Part shown: positions 23,464 to 33,016 of the stretch, piece after piece
Numbering within the stretch: the stretch's first letter is position 1
Layout of the letters: each line of letters begins with the position of its first letter
Assembly: GCA_003116875.1 (NCBI GenBank)
Contig: BCKT01000001.1
Coordinates: forward strand, 201,763 to 265,762
Origin: Takashimella koratensis
Lineage: Eukaryota > Basidiomycota > Tremellomycetes > Trichosporonales > Tetragoniomycetaceae
Length of the DNA stretch: 64,000 bases
Direction of reading: 5' to 3'
Notes under the pieces: model-generated
The model's input: only the letters and a program-made list of their open reading frames with translations
Database searches by the model: none
What the model was told of the DNA's origin: nothing
Position numbers and translations under genes: made by a program

Positions 23464-24956
23464 GCGAGAGCGGAGGGTAGGAGGGTTGAGTGAGCAAGTG
23501 TTGGGCGAGTGGTGAGAGAGAGAAGAGTGTTAGAAAACGAACACAGAAGGGGGGGAATGGTGGGGTTTATATATGCGTGAAGTGGCAAGGTGGGGAAGAG
23601 AAACGAGGGTCATGAGAGGCAGAGAGAAGGGGAGAGGTGAGTGCCGAGCGGGGGTGCGGAGCGGAGAACGGTCGAGAACTGATGGGAAGCTAAGGGGACA
23701 GACACGAGGACCAGGCGTGCCACTCGGACCAGTCGCCGAGATCTGTCGTGAGAAAGGGTTCTGTGTCTCGTCCTCGCCACCTTTTGCCTCTTTTTGTGCA
23801 ATTCCACCGGCTTCTACCCGCGTCCCGGCGTCTGCGTGCGTGATGTGTCTGGTTCAAGGGTCTCAAAGGATCCCCTCCCCTCTGCTTACACGCTCACCCG
23901 GCCTCGTGTCGTGTGCGCTATTGATCGATTGCCTCATTTATCAAAGAGCCAAGCAATCGCGAGATCTGCCGACAGGCCCAACGGCAGGTCACGGCGGGGA
24001 ACAAAGACCGAGCCCGTCCTCGGGGGGTGACTAGACTGGATCAGAAACACGGCGAGGACTGAAGAATCCGCGTCAGTCCCCTGGAAACGAGAAGCGCAAT
24101 TTCACTCAAAGGATGCACACAGTGCCAGAACAGACGCCACCCCGGATGAGCACCTTTGACACGAGGAGCGCCCTACCCCTATTGTTGGAAGTAGGAGATT
24201 GGGAGAGACGGTATCACCGACGGAACCTATTGTCTCTGTGGAACGCCAGAGAAACTTTCTCTTCCTTCTCCCTCCGCCGCGCCTTTGACTCCCTCCTTGC
24301 CACGCCCCTTCTTCGTCGTAGCCTACTGCGCCCCCTATCCCTACCATTCCCCTTGCAAAGGCCGTCGGATCATCACCGGCTCCCGAAGACACCGCATATG
24401 CTACTCTTTTCGGCATTTACCTCAGTTGTCCGGGACTCACGCCCAGAGATTACCGTAACGCGCTAATGCTGTATGTTGTGTGTGGCGAATCCATTGTGGC
24501 AGCTGGCAGTATCGGCGTCGTTACAGTACAGAGTGGAAAGTCACCTCATCATTGGGATTTCCGCGTTCATTTTCATCCCGATATCCCTGAGTCATCCCGA
24601 ACAAAGTCCGAAGATTCTACCGGTATCGAGGGCATAGTCAATCTAAGTTTCAGAGAGGTAGGTAAGGTTGGATGACACGCCCTTCCGTCGCCCAGGAGAA
24701 CAAAGAACAGATGTGGTGCCGATCAAGATCTGCTCGTCGTGTACGTGACTTCAGACAAAGAGCCATCGAACCCTATCTGGCACCAATCTTCGTCGCATCC
24801 TTTGAGAACAAAAGCGAAGGTTCGGTCGGTGGTAGTCAAGCAATCTGGGTCATCCACGTTTCATGATGAAATTGAACTTATTGTGGAGCGACCCCCTACT
24901 CCCAAACCATGCGCCCCTCCCCCCAAGCGGCGGCATGGCTGTGCATGCTTGACCGG
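23464..24956. other. Non-coding stretch between divergent family B genes
   Basis: About 1.5 kb between the minus-strand member 2 and the plus-strand member 3. A TATATATA element near 23570 fits the minus-strand gene. Some short frames near 24110-24470 look vaguely coding, but none has a homologue here or consistent splicing. Confidence 0.4.
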
Positions 24957-25003
24957 NNNNNNNNNNNNNNNNNNNNNNNNNNNNNNNNNNNNNNNNNNNN
25001 NNN
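24957..25003. other. Assembly gap (47 N)
   Basis: A run of 47 unknown bases, followed directly by 16 C residues (25004-25019). It may hide the promoter of family B member 3. Confidence 0.98.
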
Positions 25004-25080
25004 CCCCCCCCCCCCCCCCTAATCCACTCCTCCGCCACATGTGGTACACCATCGTGACCCTCTCCCATAACCACTACTCT

Positions 25081-25107
25081 ATCCTTCCTGAGTGTAGAAA
25101 CATATCC
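25081..25107 (+). promoter_or_regulatory. Leader motif upstream of family B member 3
   Basis: ATCCTTCCTGAGTGTAGAAA followed by CATATCC. It lies 42 bp downstream of an ATGTGG (25039), in the same arrangement as the leaders at 30083 and 50757. Confidence 0.6.
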
Positions 25108-25225
25108 GACAGGGATGCAAGGTAAGTTCTTCCCCCACCTCTACCTCCCTCCTTCTTTCCATCACTACGCCCGTTGCTATCACCTCGTCTTCTCGGGGGA
25201 TTGTCATTTCGCTGAAACACTACAG

Positions 25226-28200
25226 TCGAGGTCCGCCTCTCCGACATCGACCACCTCAACCTCCTCTATCCAATTCGCGGATTCTTCGGCGGTACGCTCA
25301 AGTGATACTTGATTCAGGTATATCGCTAACCCCTGCTTAGGCGCCTTCTCCTGCTGTCGTTCCCGTCGACGCTGACTTCGTTGGTTCACCTGCTCCCGTG
25401 AGTTAACATGACCTGTCCTCATGTATCTAGCTGACACGAGCCTAGCTCGGTCCCGGGATCCGTCGCGTCCGTCGGAACATCTCGGCTGTGAGTTTATCAA
25501 GCTTTATTTTCCTGACCTTTAGTCTCCTAGCCCAGTCCCCCAGACCAACGACCCAAAACCCGTCAACTCTCAGAACCTGGTAAGTCTTGTCTGTCTCAGT
25601 CTTAGGTGCCACATTTTTGACCATTTACAGCTCGGCCGACATAGCATCGACACCACCTCCAGGCCTACCTCTGGCCTCTTGAGTCGAATTCGGTCGACTT
25701 CGCCGTTTGGTCTAGGTCACCCATCCCCTCAACCCCCCCGCACACCCCCTCTCGAAGAGTCAACAGGTGGCAAACGACGAGCCGCCCAGACGCCCGGGGA
25801 TACAGGGGAGAGGTCAGAGAAACGTGCCGACGCCAAGGTCAGTTCTTTGGATAGGCGAGGTTGAGCGAATCTGACAAACGGCAGCGTCGCTTTGATGGCA
25901 CCACCCCTGCTCGGTCCATCAGCGAGGCCTTCACCAGAGCACTGTCTTCGAGTTTGTCGAAACTTAACGTATCCCGCCGTGGGGAAGAGCGTGGTGAGTT
26001 TATTTCATGTCTGGTAAGATGACTATGCTGACAGTCACAGACAGCGTCGAGCTCGAGTTCCCCGCCGTCGACGACGACGAGATTGTTTTGTTCGACGATG
26101 ACTACAATTTTGAAGACGAAGGGTTTGAGGATTTTGCGGAAGATGAGGCAGAGGAGCCCGAGGTGGGGGTAGAGCAAGGTGATTTGGTTGGCGTTGACAA
26201 AGAAGCAGTTGAGAGTGAGTTTTATCAAAGACTTTCACGACTGGGCCTTGACCGACTGGACCTAACAACAATAGCTCGCGCCCTCGACAACTTTGAGAAC
26301 CGCTTCGACATCTTGTATTCCGGTCTCGAGCAACACGGTATCACTCGTGTCAGCTACGATCGTTTCCTCAAGCGAGTCAAGCAGTTCATCGCCAGGCCCG
26401 AACACATCGCCGAGTCGGCCGAGTTGAACGAGGAGAGGAAAGAGGACATGTTGACGATCCTCGGCGCGGCAGGGATAAGGACGCACAAGGGGGTGGCTGT
26501 AATGTGAGTTTTTCGTGTGATTTCAACTGACAATTAGGCCCAATGGGTGTTACCAAGCTCGAGTTCACGTCAACATGGCCTGGGGCTATCTTCGCTACGC
26601 GACACAGATCCTCGACGAGTTTGTGCTCATCAACGACATGCTCTCGCCACGGATCCTTCAAGCTGTCGGCGTCACTCCTGATCGCCCCCAAGTATGTCAC
26701 TCTCTCTGACGTTGCTGACAGTAGATCTACACCAGCGACACCGTCGAAGTCCGCCTCTCTGACATCGACCACCTCAACCTCCCTCGCTGGAGCTCGTCGA
26801 CCCGCTCCACCGCCGAATCTTTCTTTCGGAAGCGGACTGCCGACGACGACGAGAAGGTGGAAGCTGTCCAGCGGTGCATCGAGTTGTCCATGCTCGCCCG
26901 CTCGGAGATTCTCTGCGATGTGGCGACACCTCGCTTGATCATCTCCCAGGGCAACTTCCCCAGACTAGGTGCGATGGTGGCCTACTCCAACCTCCCCCCC
27001 GGCTTCCGAACCATCCCCATCTCTTTCCCCATCTCCACCCCTGCCCTCGTCTCCACCCCCGTCGAGGAGACGATCCACTACGTCAAGGGCGTCGCGGTCG
27101 TACGAGTAGTCGACATGGATCTTCGACAGATCCATCTGTTCACGACCCACTCTAGCCGCTCGTCCTATCGTGGACAGGTTCGTCTCGCCGCCGACTTCTT
27201 CGATGGTTTCGGCACAGTAAGTTTTTGACTTGAACGTCACTGACCGTCATCAGGACTTCTGCATGACCCTCGGTGTTGATCTCGCCGGGTACGCCGTCCC
27301 CGTCCACGGCCTTTACGCCAAGATGAACTTCCCCACGGCGACGTTCGACTCGGTCGTACCCTCTTTCCGAGCTTTCGCTCAACAGCATCGTCTGTGGAAG
27401 GCGACAGGAGTCGAGTTGGATATCACCATGGCGGATATGGGCCATGAGTGGCGGATGTTTTTGGTGGGTAACGACCTCGACCCTATCAACGCGAGGAAGA
27501 AGCTCCCCAAGATCGACACCTTGGACGCGCCGTGGCCTTCTATCGTCTGGAGAAGGGCCCAGCATTTCATCCAGACTGAACGTGAGTAAAGATCGGTCTG
27601 GGTGCGGGTTCTTCTGCTGACTTGAAGACAGGTGACCCCGAGGCCATCGCCAGACAGGTCGCGAACTGGAAGAAGACGTATTGGGCCAACCCGGAGATTG
27701 GGCAGCGGATCCGCACCGGCCGTGAGAAGCACTGTGAGTTTCCGCCTTCGAGCCAATGCTGACAGTCAGGGAAAGATCATCCTGAGCAGGATGAGTTCCA
27801 CAGGACGGTCACGTGGGCCAACACCGGCAAGGTCACTGGAAGCAAGAATGTCCGAAAGGCCCAAGAGGCGGTAGGTTCCTTCCTGATTCCTTTCACCTTC
27901 TTTAGCAAACACTGACACGTCGTATCATAGTATAAGCTGAAAGTGTCGAAGATGACTGCTGAGGAGAAGGCCGCGGAAGACGCCAACCGGAAAGCAGGAC
28001 GTCGTCGGGGTGATCGTCAAGTCGTCGAGATGGTTATCTTCAACAACGGGGAAGACGCCACCATCGTCACGACAGAGGTCAACCTGCCCGACGATGTGCC
28101 GGTGGGGCCGAGGACAGGAGGGTTGCGGGGACAGGTGGTGACAGGGAGGATGATGGAGATCATGATAAGTGAGTGCTCCCTTTCACAAACCCGAGGGTGT

Positions 28201-28809
28201 CCCTGATGGCATTAGATCTGGTCTCCAAAAATCGTAAAAAAAATCTGCAGGGGTGTGATCGCCGCGTCGAACTGAGGCGCTGCGCTAGTGAGTTTCAAGA
28301 GAATCGAGTATCTGTGTGTCAACAGGTGCTGACATAATAGCTCACAACGTCACCTACGCCCGGTGGGTTGTGCGGAACAAAGTCATCAACGGTCGAGTCA
28401 GGAGGGACGAGAGGGTGAAGGGGAGTTGGTGATCGATGGCAACTTCAAAATGGAGTGTCCATTCAAGGGTGAAGACATTGATGGTCGATGTTGCAACCGC
28501 GACTTCATCTCGACGAGTCCTTGTGGTCCGGCGAAAGGCGGGGTAGTACGTGTACGTGTCCTGACGGCGACTTGGCCGAAGGTGAAAGGGTTTGACCTAG
28601 GAGACACACCTTCTTACGTCACCCACCCCCCCGAGCCCAAGCCTGATGGACTGGGCTATCACACCTGGACCCCCGAAGCTGCTAACGTCGCCAAGAAGCC
28701 CATCAAGCCGGGAGTGATCTTCCGCCTGTTCAAATTCTTCACCGATCAGTTGCAGTTCCTCCATGATTGTACCTCGATTGAGAGCGTTAGTCGCCTTCGC
28801 ACTATATAG
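25226..28809 (+). CDS. Family B member 3, the fullest copy; frameshift near its 3' end
   Basis: A chain of at least a dozen exons joined by 30-60 nt introns with CTGAC/CTAAC branch sites. N-terminal exons (25226-25990) encode a Ser/Pro-rich disordered region. Next come an acidic segment (VELEFPAVDDDEIVLFDDD), a helical segment (YDRFLKRVKQFIARPEH) and a segment with GCYQARVHVNMAWGYLRY. The central domain shared with member 2 follows (IYTSDTVEVRLSDIDH to about GHEWRMFLVGND). Short basic repeats follow, each near its own exon (NPEIGQRIRTGREKHW, WANTGKVTGSKNVRKAQ, NRKAGRRRGDRQVVEM), then a domain with ATIVTTEVNLP, VTYARWVVRNKVING and a Cys-rich end (ECPFKGEDIDGRCC, later SPCGP). Against member 1 the frame breaks between VINGR and GEGELVIDG (about 28400-28420), where no intron fits. 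The first exon is unclear because of the gap upstream. Function is unknown. The basic repeats suggest nucleic-acid binding, which is only an inference. Confidence 0.5.
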
Positions 28810-29509
28810 TTGAAGATAAGAGATACCATGCATCCAATACTCGTCCCAAGACAAGAACTTGTGAGGTTGAGTGACGAGCTGGGATCTTATTGAAAGATTT
28901 GCTAAGGGTGAAGGGGAGTGCGAGTGAGAAGTGGAAGTGGTTTGAAAAAAAAAAGTGGATTTGGATCGGAAAATGAGGTGATGTCCAAATAGGTATGATA
29001 TGGCACCGGTCATGGGTAATGTTGAAAGACGAATTTGATGGGGTAAGGTGGGTAGGGCGTTGCGGCTGGGATTATGTTAAAGACGAGGTAAGGTATGCGG
29101 GTAGTGAATATGAAGTCTGACAATTCTCATTGCCGGGTGACGATGTTGAGTGAACTGGCATGTCTTGTCTTGTCAATGGGACAGCTTTGACTATCAACAG
29201 GCATACAGGTACTGTCGTGTGCAGAGCCGCTCAGACCCAGGTGACTCTGTTCAATGTTAAGGCGAGAGGTCAAGACTGGGGCAGTGCTGTTGGCCGGTGC
29301 AGTCTCGCCAGTTGATTCGGTTTGTTTCGTCCCTGCTGAACTGATAGATTTCAACGGGTTGGAGATGCATCTCTCGACGCTACAGACTAATTACCTACTG
29401 TTCATCTCTCAGCTCAGCCTCGACCGATTGCGTGTCGTTCATATATCCCCGTCGTTCGTCGCAGCCGCAGTTTCTCGAACGCGTCGTCCAGGTGGGTGAG
29501 GAGGGAATG
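28810..29509. other. Intergenic stretch
   Basis: I see nothing supportable in these 700 bases. An A-rich run at about 28944 follows the stop of the preceding gene. Confidence 0.45.
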
Positions 29510-30107
29510 CCGGCTGTTACGTAAAATGAGTCAGAAGGACGAATCCTGTTTCATGTGTCATGTCTGGCTCGACGACCAGACAGCGATGGTAGCCCTTAGG
29601 CGCTGACTGAGCAATGGGTGTAGGGCACGGTCTGAGCCGTCAACAAAGTGGTGCAGATAGGGGTGGGACCAGAGGACGACCGGGAGGGAGCAAGCTCTTG
29701 GGGCGTATGGCCCAAGCGGCAACTCCCCAGTGGAGGAGGGTCGTGCCCATCATTATTCTCTGAATTCGCTTAGGCGCCGCTTGCGTAGTCAAGCTAAAGA
29801 TTGAGCACTGATTCCTGAAACGGTAGCTCATCCGCCAGTCGACCAGGCTCGGGTCTGATGGCCGAATTCATTTTGAGGATCAATCGGCCTCCCGGGCTTG
29901 GTCGCGCAGTGTAAAGCAAGTGTACAGTCCCCCAACCCCAACATATATCAACCCCGTCCTTTCCTCTCCCCTTTCCCTCAACCGCCCAGTTTTCTTACCT
30001 ACCTCAACCACCACTCAACCCCACCCACACCCCTCTTCACCTTCATGTGGTCACCTACTGGGCCACCCAAACTCTACTCGTTCCCTCTCTGAGAGTTGAA
30101 ATATGTC
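29510..30107 (+). repeat. Right arm of the 0.6 kb inverted repeat (upstream region of family B member 4)
   Basis: Inverted counterpart of 19101-19762. It includes CATATATCAAC at 29942-29952, a pyrimidine-rich stretch ending in CTCAACCGCCCAG, ATGTGGTCACCTACTGGGCC at about 30044, and the leader motif CCCTCTCTGAGAGTTGAAAT with ATG at 30083-30105. Between the arms lie members 2 and 3 and the 235-aa gene. Confidence 0.8.
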
Positions 30108-31473
30108 CTTGAACGCCAGCGGTGGCGCGCAGAAGCTCGTGGATAAAAGGAACATTCCCTATGCGTTTACATGCCTCTGAGCAGATTCTGACCCTCAGTT
30201 GAGAACGACCCCGACCGACTCGCACGAGCTCGCGCCGGTTGGAGCGCGGGAGGAAAGATCAGTGGACCAGTGCATGGTGTCAAGAACCTACCCAAGGCCC
30301 AGGCGAAGGTGAATTCTCGGTCCATCGTGGCTTCACGAGCTTAAACTCGTACCAAGACCCATGCTGAAACGTTACACCCCAGATGACCGACGTCGAGCGG
30401 GCGGCTGAGAACCAGCGTCTTCAGGAGTCGAGACAAGCCGGTGGTCACCCGATCATCGAGTACTTGTTCTTCAAGGATGGAAGCGAGGCCGCCATTGTCA
30501 CGACGGACGTATACCTCCCCGAGACAGCTCCTGCCGGGACGGTTCAGGTTGGACGGGGCAGGTGGTCACCCGAGACATGGTGGAGAAGCTTGTCAGTGAG
30601 TAGTGCTCTTCGTCGGCTTGGACTTTAGTCCTGAATTGAGCTTTGACAACGCAGAATCTTTGACAAACCGATCCCGAGGGCAGCTGAAGGAAGGACACAC
30701 CAGGAAATTCGAAATCTGGTGGTGCCAAGGTAAGTCGCTTGCCGAGGAAATGAGACATTAGCTGATGATGTTACGTTGGAGTGTCTTTTTTGCTATATCC
30801 ACCGAGCGGAGTGCAGACGACGATATTTTCATCGATAAGCGTCACAGCGACTGCAAGTGTGGAGCAGAATTGGGTACAGGCGACTTGTTATGTCGCCCAA
30901 TCACGGGGGCGACCGCGTACGTGACGAACTATTGGAGAACATTGAAGAACTCGATTGTCTTTGCGCCCGTTCACGTCGACACCTCATCCTTCGTTTCCAA
31001 CCACTCCAAACCGCGCCCTGCCAGACCCCGTAGCTCCCACATCTGCCCCGCACACTTGCAACGTTCATCCCAACCCCTCCTCCGTTCAAGCTGTGATCTC
31101 ATCTTTGTCTGTCCCTTCACTTTCGATCCTTCCGCCGTCCTTCCTGTCTCTTGGATTCTTGGTCTTCTGCTTGGATAGTCTCTGGTCTGCTGATTTGCCA
31201 ATCTGATCGTCTGCTCGTCTGGTATTCTATTTCGATGTATCGGTATTTCGTGACACACGAGAAGCGAGTCTACCATGCATCCAATACGTGTTCCCGATCC
31301 AACAGCCATATACTCCTTGAGTTCGTTGTTGTTTGTCTTTGAACCCGACTTTATTTTGTGTTCTCCTCCTATCTCGTCTCGGGCTGGATCTCTTGGCTCT
31401 AACAGGCTTTCCCGTCGTCGAGACAGACAAGGAGGGTGCAGTCATCAACCACGAGATGAGTGGCGTGTAGGTT
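30103..31473 (+). pseudogene. Family B member 4 (C-terminal module), frameshifted
   Basis: Segments parallel members 1 and 3: ENDPDRLARARAGWSAGGK (about 30200-30260), GVKNLPKAQAK, then DVERAAENQRLQESRQ and AAIVTTDVYLPETAPAG (30383-30540). After that the frame slips by one base at about 30545-30560, and GQVVTRDMVEKLV continues in the next frame. A later exon begins after ACAACGCAG near 30657. A Cys-containing end resembling the family (about 30830-30930) can be read but is diverged. A short tail with GFPVVETDKEGAVINHE ending at 31473 may belong to it. The shared promoter/leader is better preserved than the coding part, so this copy is probably non-functional or fast evolving. Confidence 0.4.
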
Positions 31474-31933
31474 GATGCTGGATAAGGATCTGTCATAGCG
31501 TCGTAACTTAGACCTGTAAGAAACTACGCAGACATGAGCCGTAGAGCGTATATATACCACGGTCGTTGGGGCGCCGGCTCTTCGTCGAATGAAGATTTTG
31601 TCATTCAGTCTACATGCGATGATCACCATTACAGACCTATCGCTACAACTACCACGACTGTACCCTCCTCGAGATCCTCACACTCAATACTCAAAAACTT
31701 ACCCTGTCATGCAATGTGTCTGTCGTCGAGGTGGGCTGGCGCGAGATTCAGTCCCATCATTACCGGATGTGGCACTTTTGAAAATTTTAGATGATTTGAT
31801 TCCGCTCGTGGCACTTGCGAAATTTGGCGCCGCTAGACTCCAAACCGCTCTCCGACCGTCTTCAAACCACTGGTTTTTGATGCACTACCTGATATACAGC
31901 GCAGCGGGTACGCAAGATAACAAGCTTAGCTGA

Positions 31934-32037
31934 GCCCGGTTGGCTCAGTCGGTAGAGCTTCCGACTCTTATCTTCGAGGTCAACACAGACCTCAGGATTC
32001 GATCGGACGGTCGTGGGTTCGAGCCCCACATCGGGCT
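31934..32037 (+). tRNA. tRNA-Lys(CTT) with a 31-nt intron
   Basis: The acceptor stem GCCCGGT pairs with ATCGGGC, with T as discriminator. The D arm TGGCTCAGTCGGTAGAGC and the T arm GTGGGTTCGAGCCCCAC are canonical. The anticodon stem TCCGA/TCGGA encloses the loop CTCTTA-A with anticodon CTT. The intron at 31971-32001 sits one base 3' of the anticodon, as in nuclear tRNAs, and contains a GAGGTC/GACCTC hairpin. Discriminator T matches fungal tRNA-Lys. Confidence 0.93.
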
Positions 32038-32051
32038 AATAGGACGTTTCT

Positions 32052-32058
32052 TTTTGTA
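32052..32058 (+). terminator. RNA polymerase III terminator of the tRNA gene
   Basis: A T-rich run (TTTCTTTTT) begins about 10 bases after the mature tRNA end; a longer T run follows near 32096. Confidence 0.6.
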
Positions 32059-33016
32059 ATTTTGCAATTCCCCCGGACAGGGCTATATTCTGACTTTTTT
32101 TTTGACCCGATTCTAGACTGAAATGCCTGAGAAAAGTGGATTCAAAGTCGGTGGGGTGGGTGGGGACACATAAAGGACCCTGTCAATTTTTACGGTCACG
32201 GCGAGCAACAAGGACTGTGATGGTAACGAGAATAATTTTTATCCCGCATTTTGCGCGAGCAATAGAGGGGCAGTGCTGCGAGTGATTCTCTGTCTGCGAT
32301 GCATCGTTCTATGTACGATACCAGCCTGGACTGAGTAGGCTCGGGAATTAGTTGGTAGGGTAAAAACTCTATCTGACATACTGCCCATGGGACAGGACAA
32401 GATCCATCCGCCGCTGTGGACAAAATCCCTCTAGGGAGAAGGAACGAGTCCACCCCTGGAGCCCACCGCCTGAAGCCCACCGCCTGGAGACTGTACCATA
32501 GCCCAAGACACTGACCCCGCTGCCGATGCCACCACTGGCGATCGGCTTTCGGCAAAGAAGGATTCTCACAACAGTGCTGCGCGCACGACGAGGCATAGCT
32601 CGTCCACAGGGAGAGCGGCTACATCATGGCGCGGGGTAGACATAGGGAGCAGTGTGACACATCTAAACAAAATGCACTGGCTCAGGGGTGGCCGTCACAG
32701 TTGCCAACGTCAAGAGCAACAACCTCAGAACAGACAGCGCCACATACCCTTCACAGCGTCTCACCACGGCGGCACCACTGACACAATCGCTCGAAGAGGA
32801 ACCAAAGCACCTGGTGACTCATGTAGCTTCATGAATGGCATACCGGCGGGTCAGTACTGTCTTCCTACCCTGAGCATACAGACGTCGCATGCATGGAGCA
32901 GTGCAGTCTACAATGTACAGTTTCCACTAAATGTATGGACCGGGTTGTTGCAACCGACCTCCACTTGACAAAAAGATTTTGAATTTTTTTCCGGTCCACC
33001 TTCACCATCAACCACC
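32059..33016. other. Intergenic region
   Basis: Nothing supportable beyond a long T run near 32096 and the promoter of the next gene. Confidence 0.5.

Noticed and set aside
27640..28050. Basic repeats of family B as NUMOD or HNH homing-endonuclease parts
   Set aside because: The short helices and Cys end look superficially similar, but no HNH, GIY-YIG or LAGLIDADG catalytic motif is present.
19101..30107. The inverted repeats as ends of a known DNA transposon
   Set aside because: I see no transposase between the arms and no target-site duplication at their edges. It is kept only as an open possibility in the findings.
31589..31933. 115-codon frame with LPDVALLKILDDL as an F-box gene
   Set aside because: A single weak F-box-like stretch in a frame without splicing or other support, ending at the tRNA.
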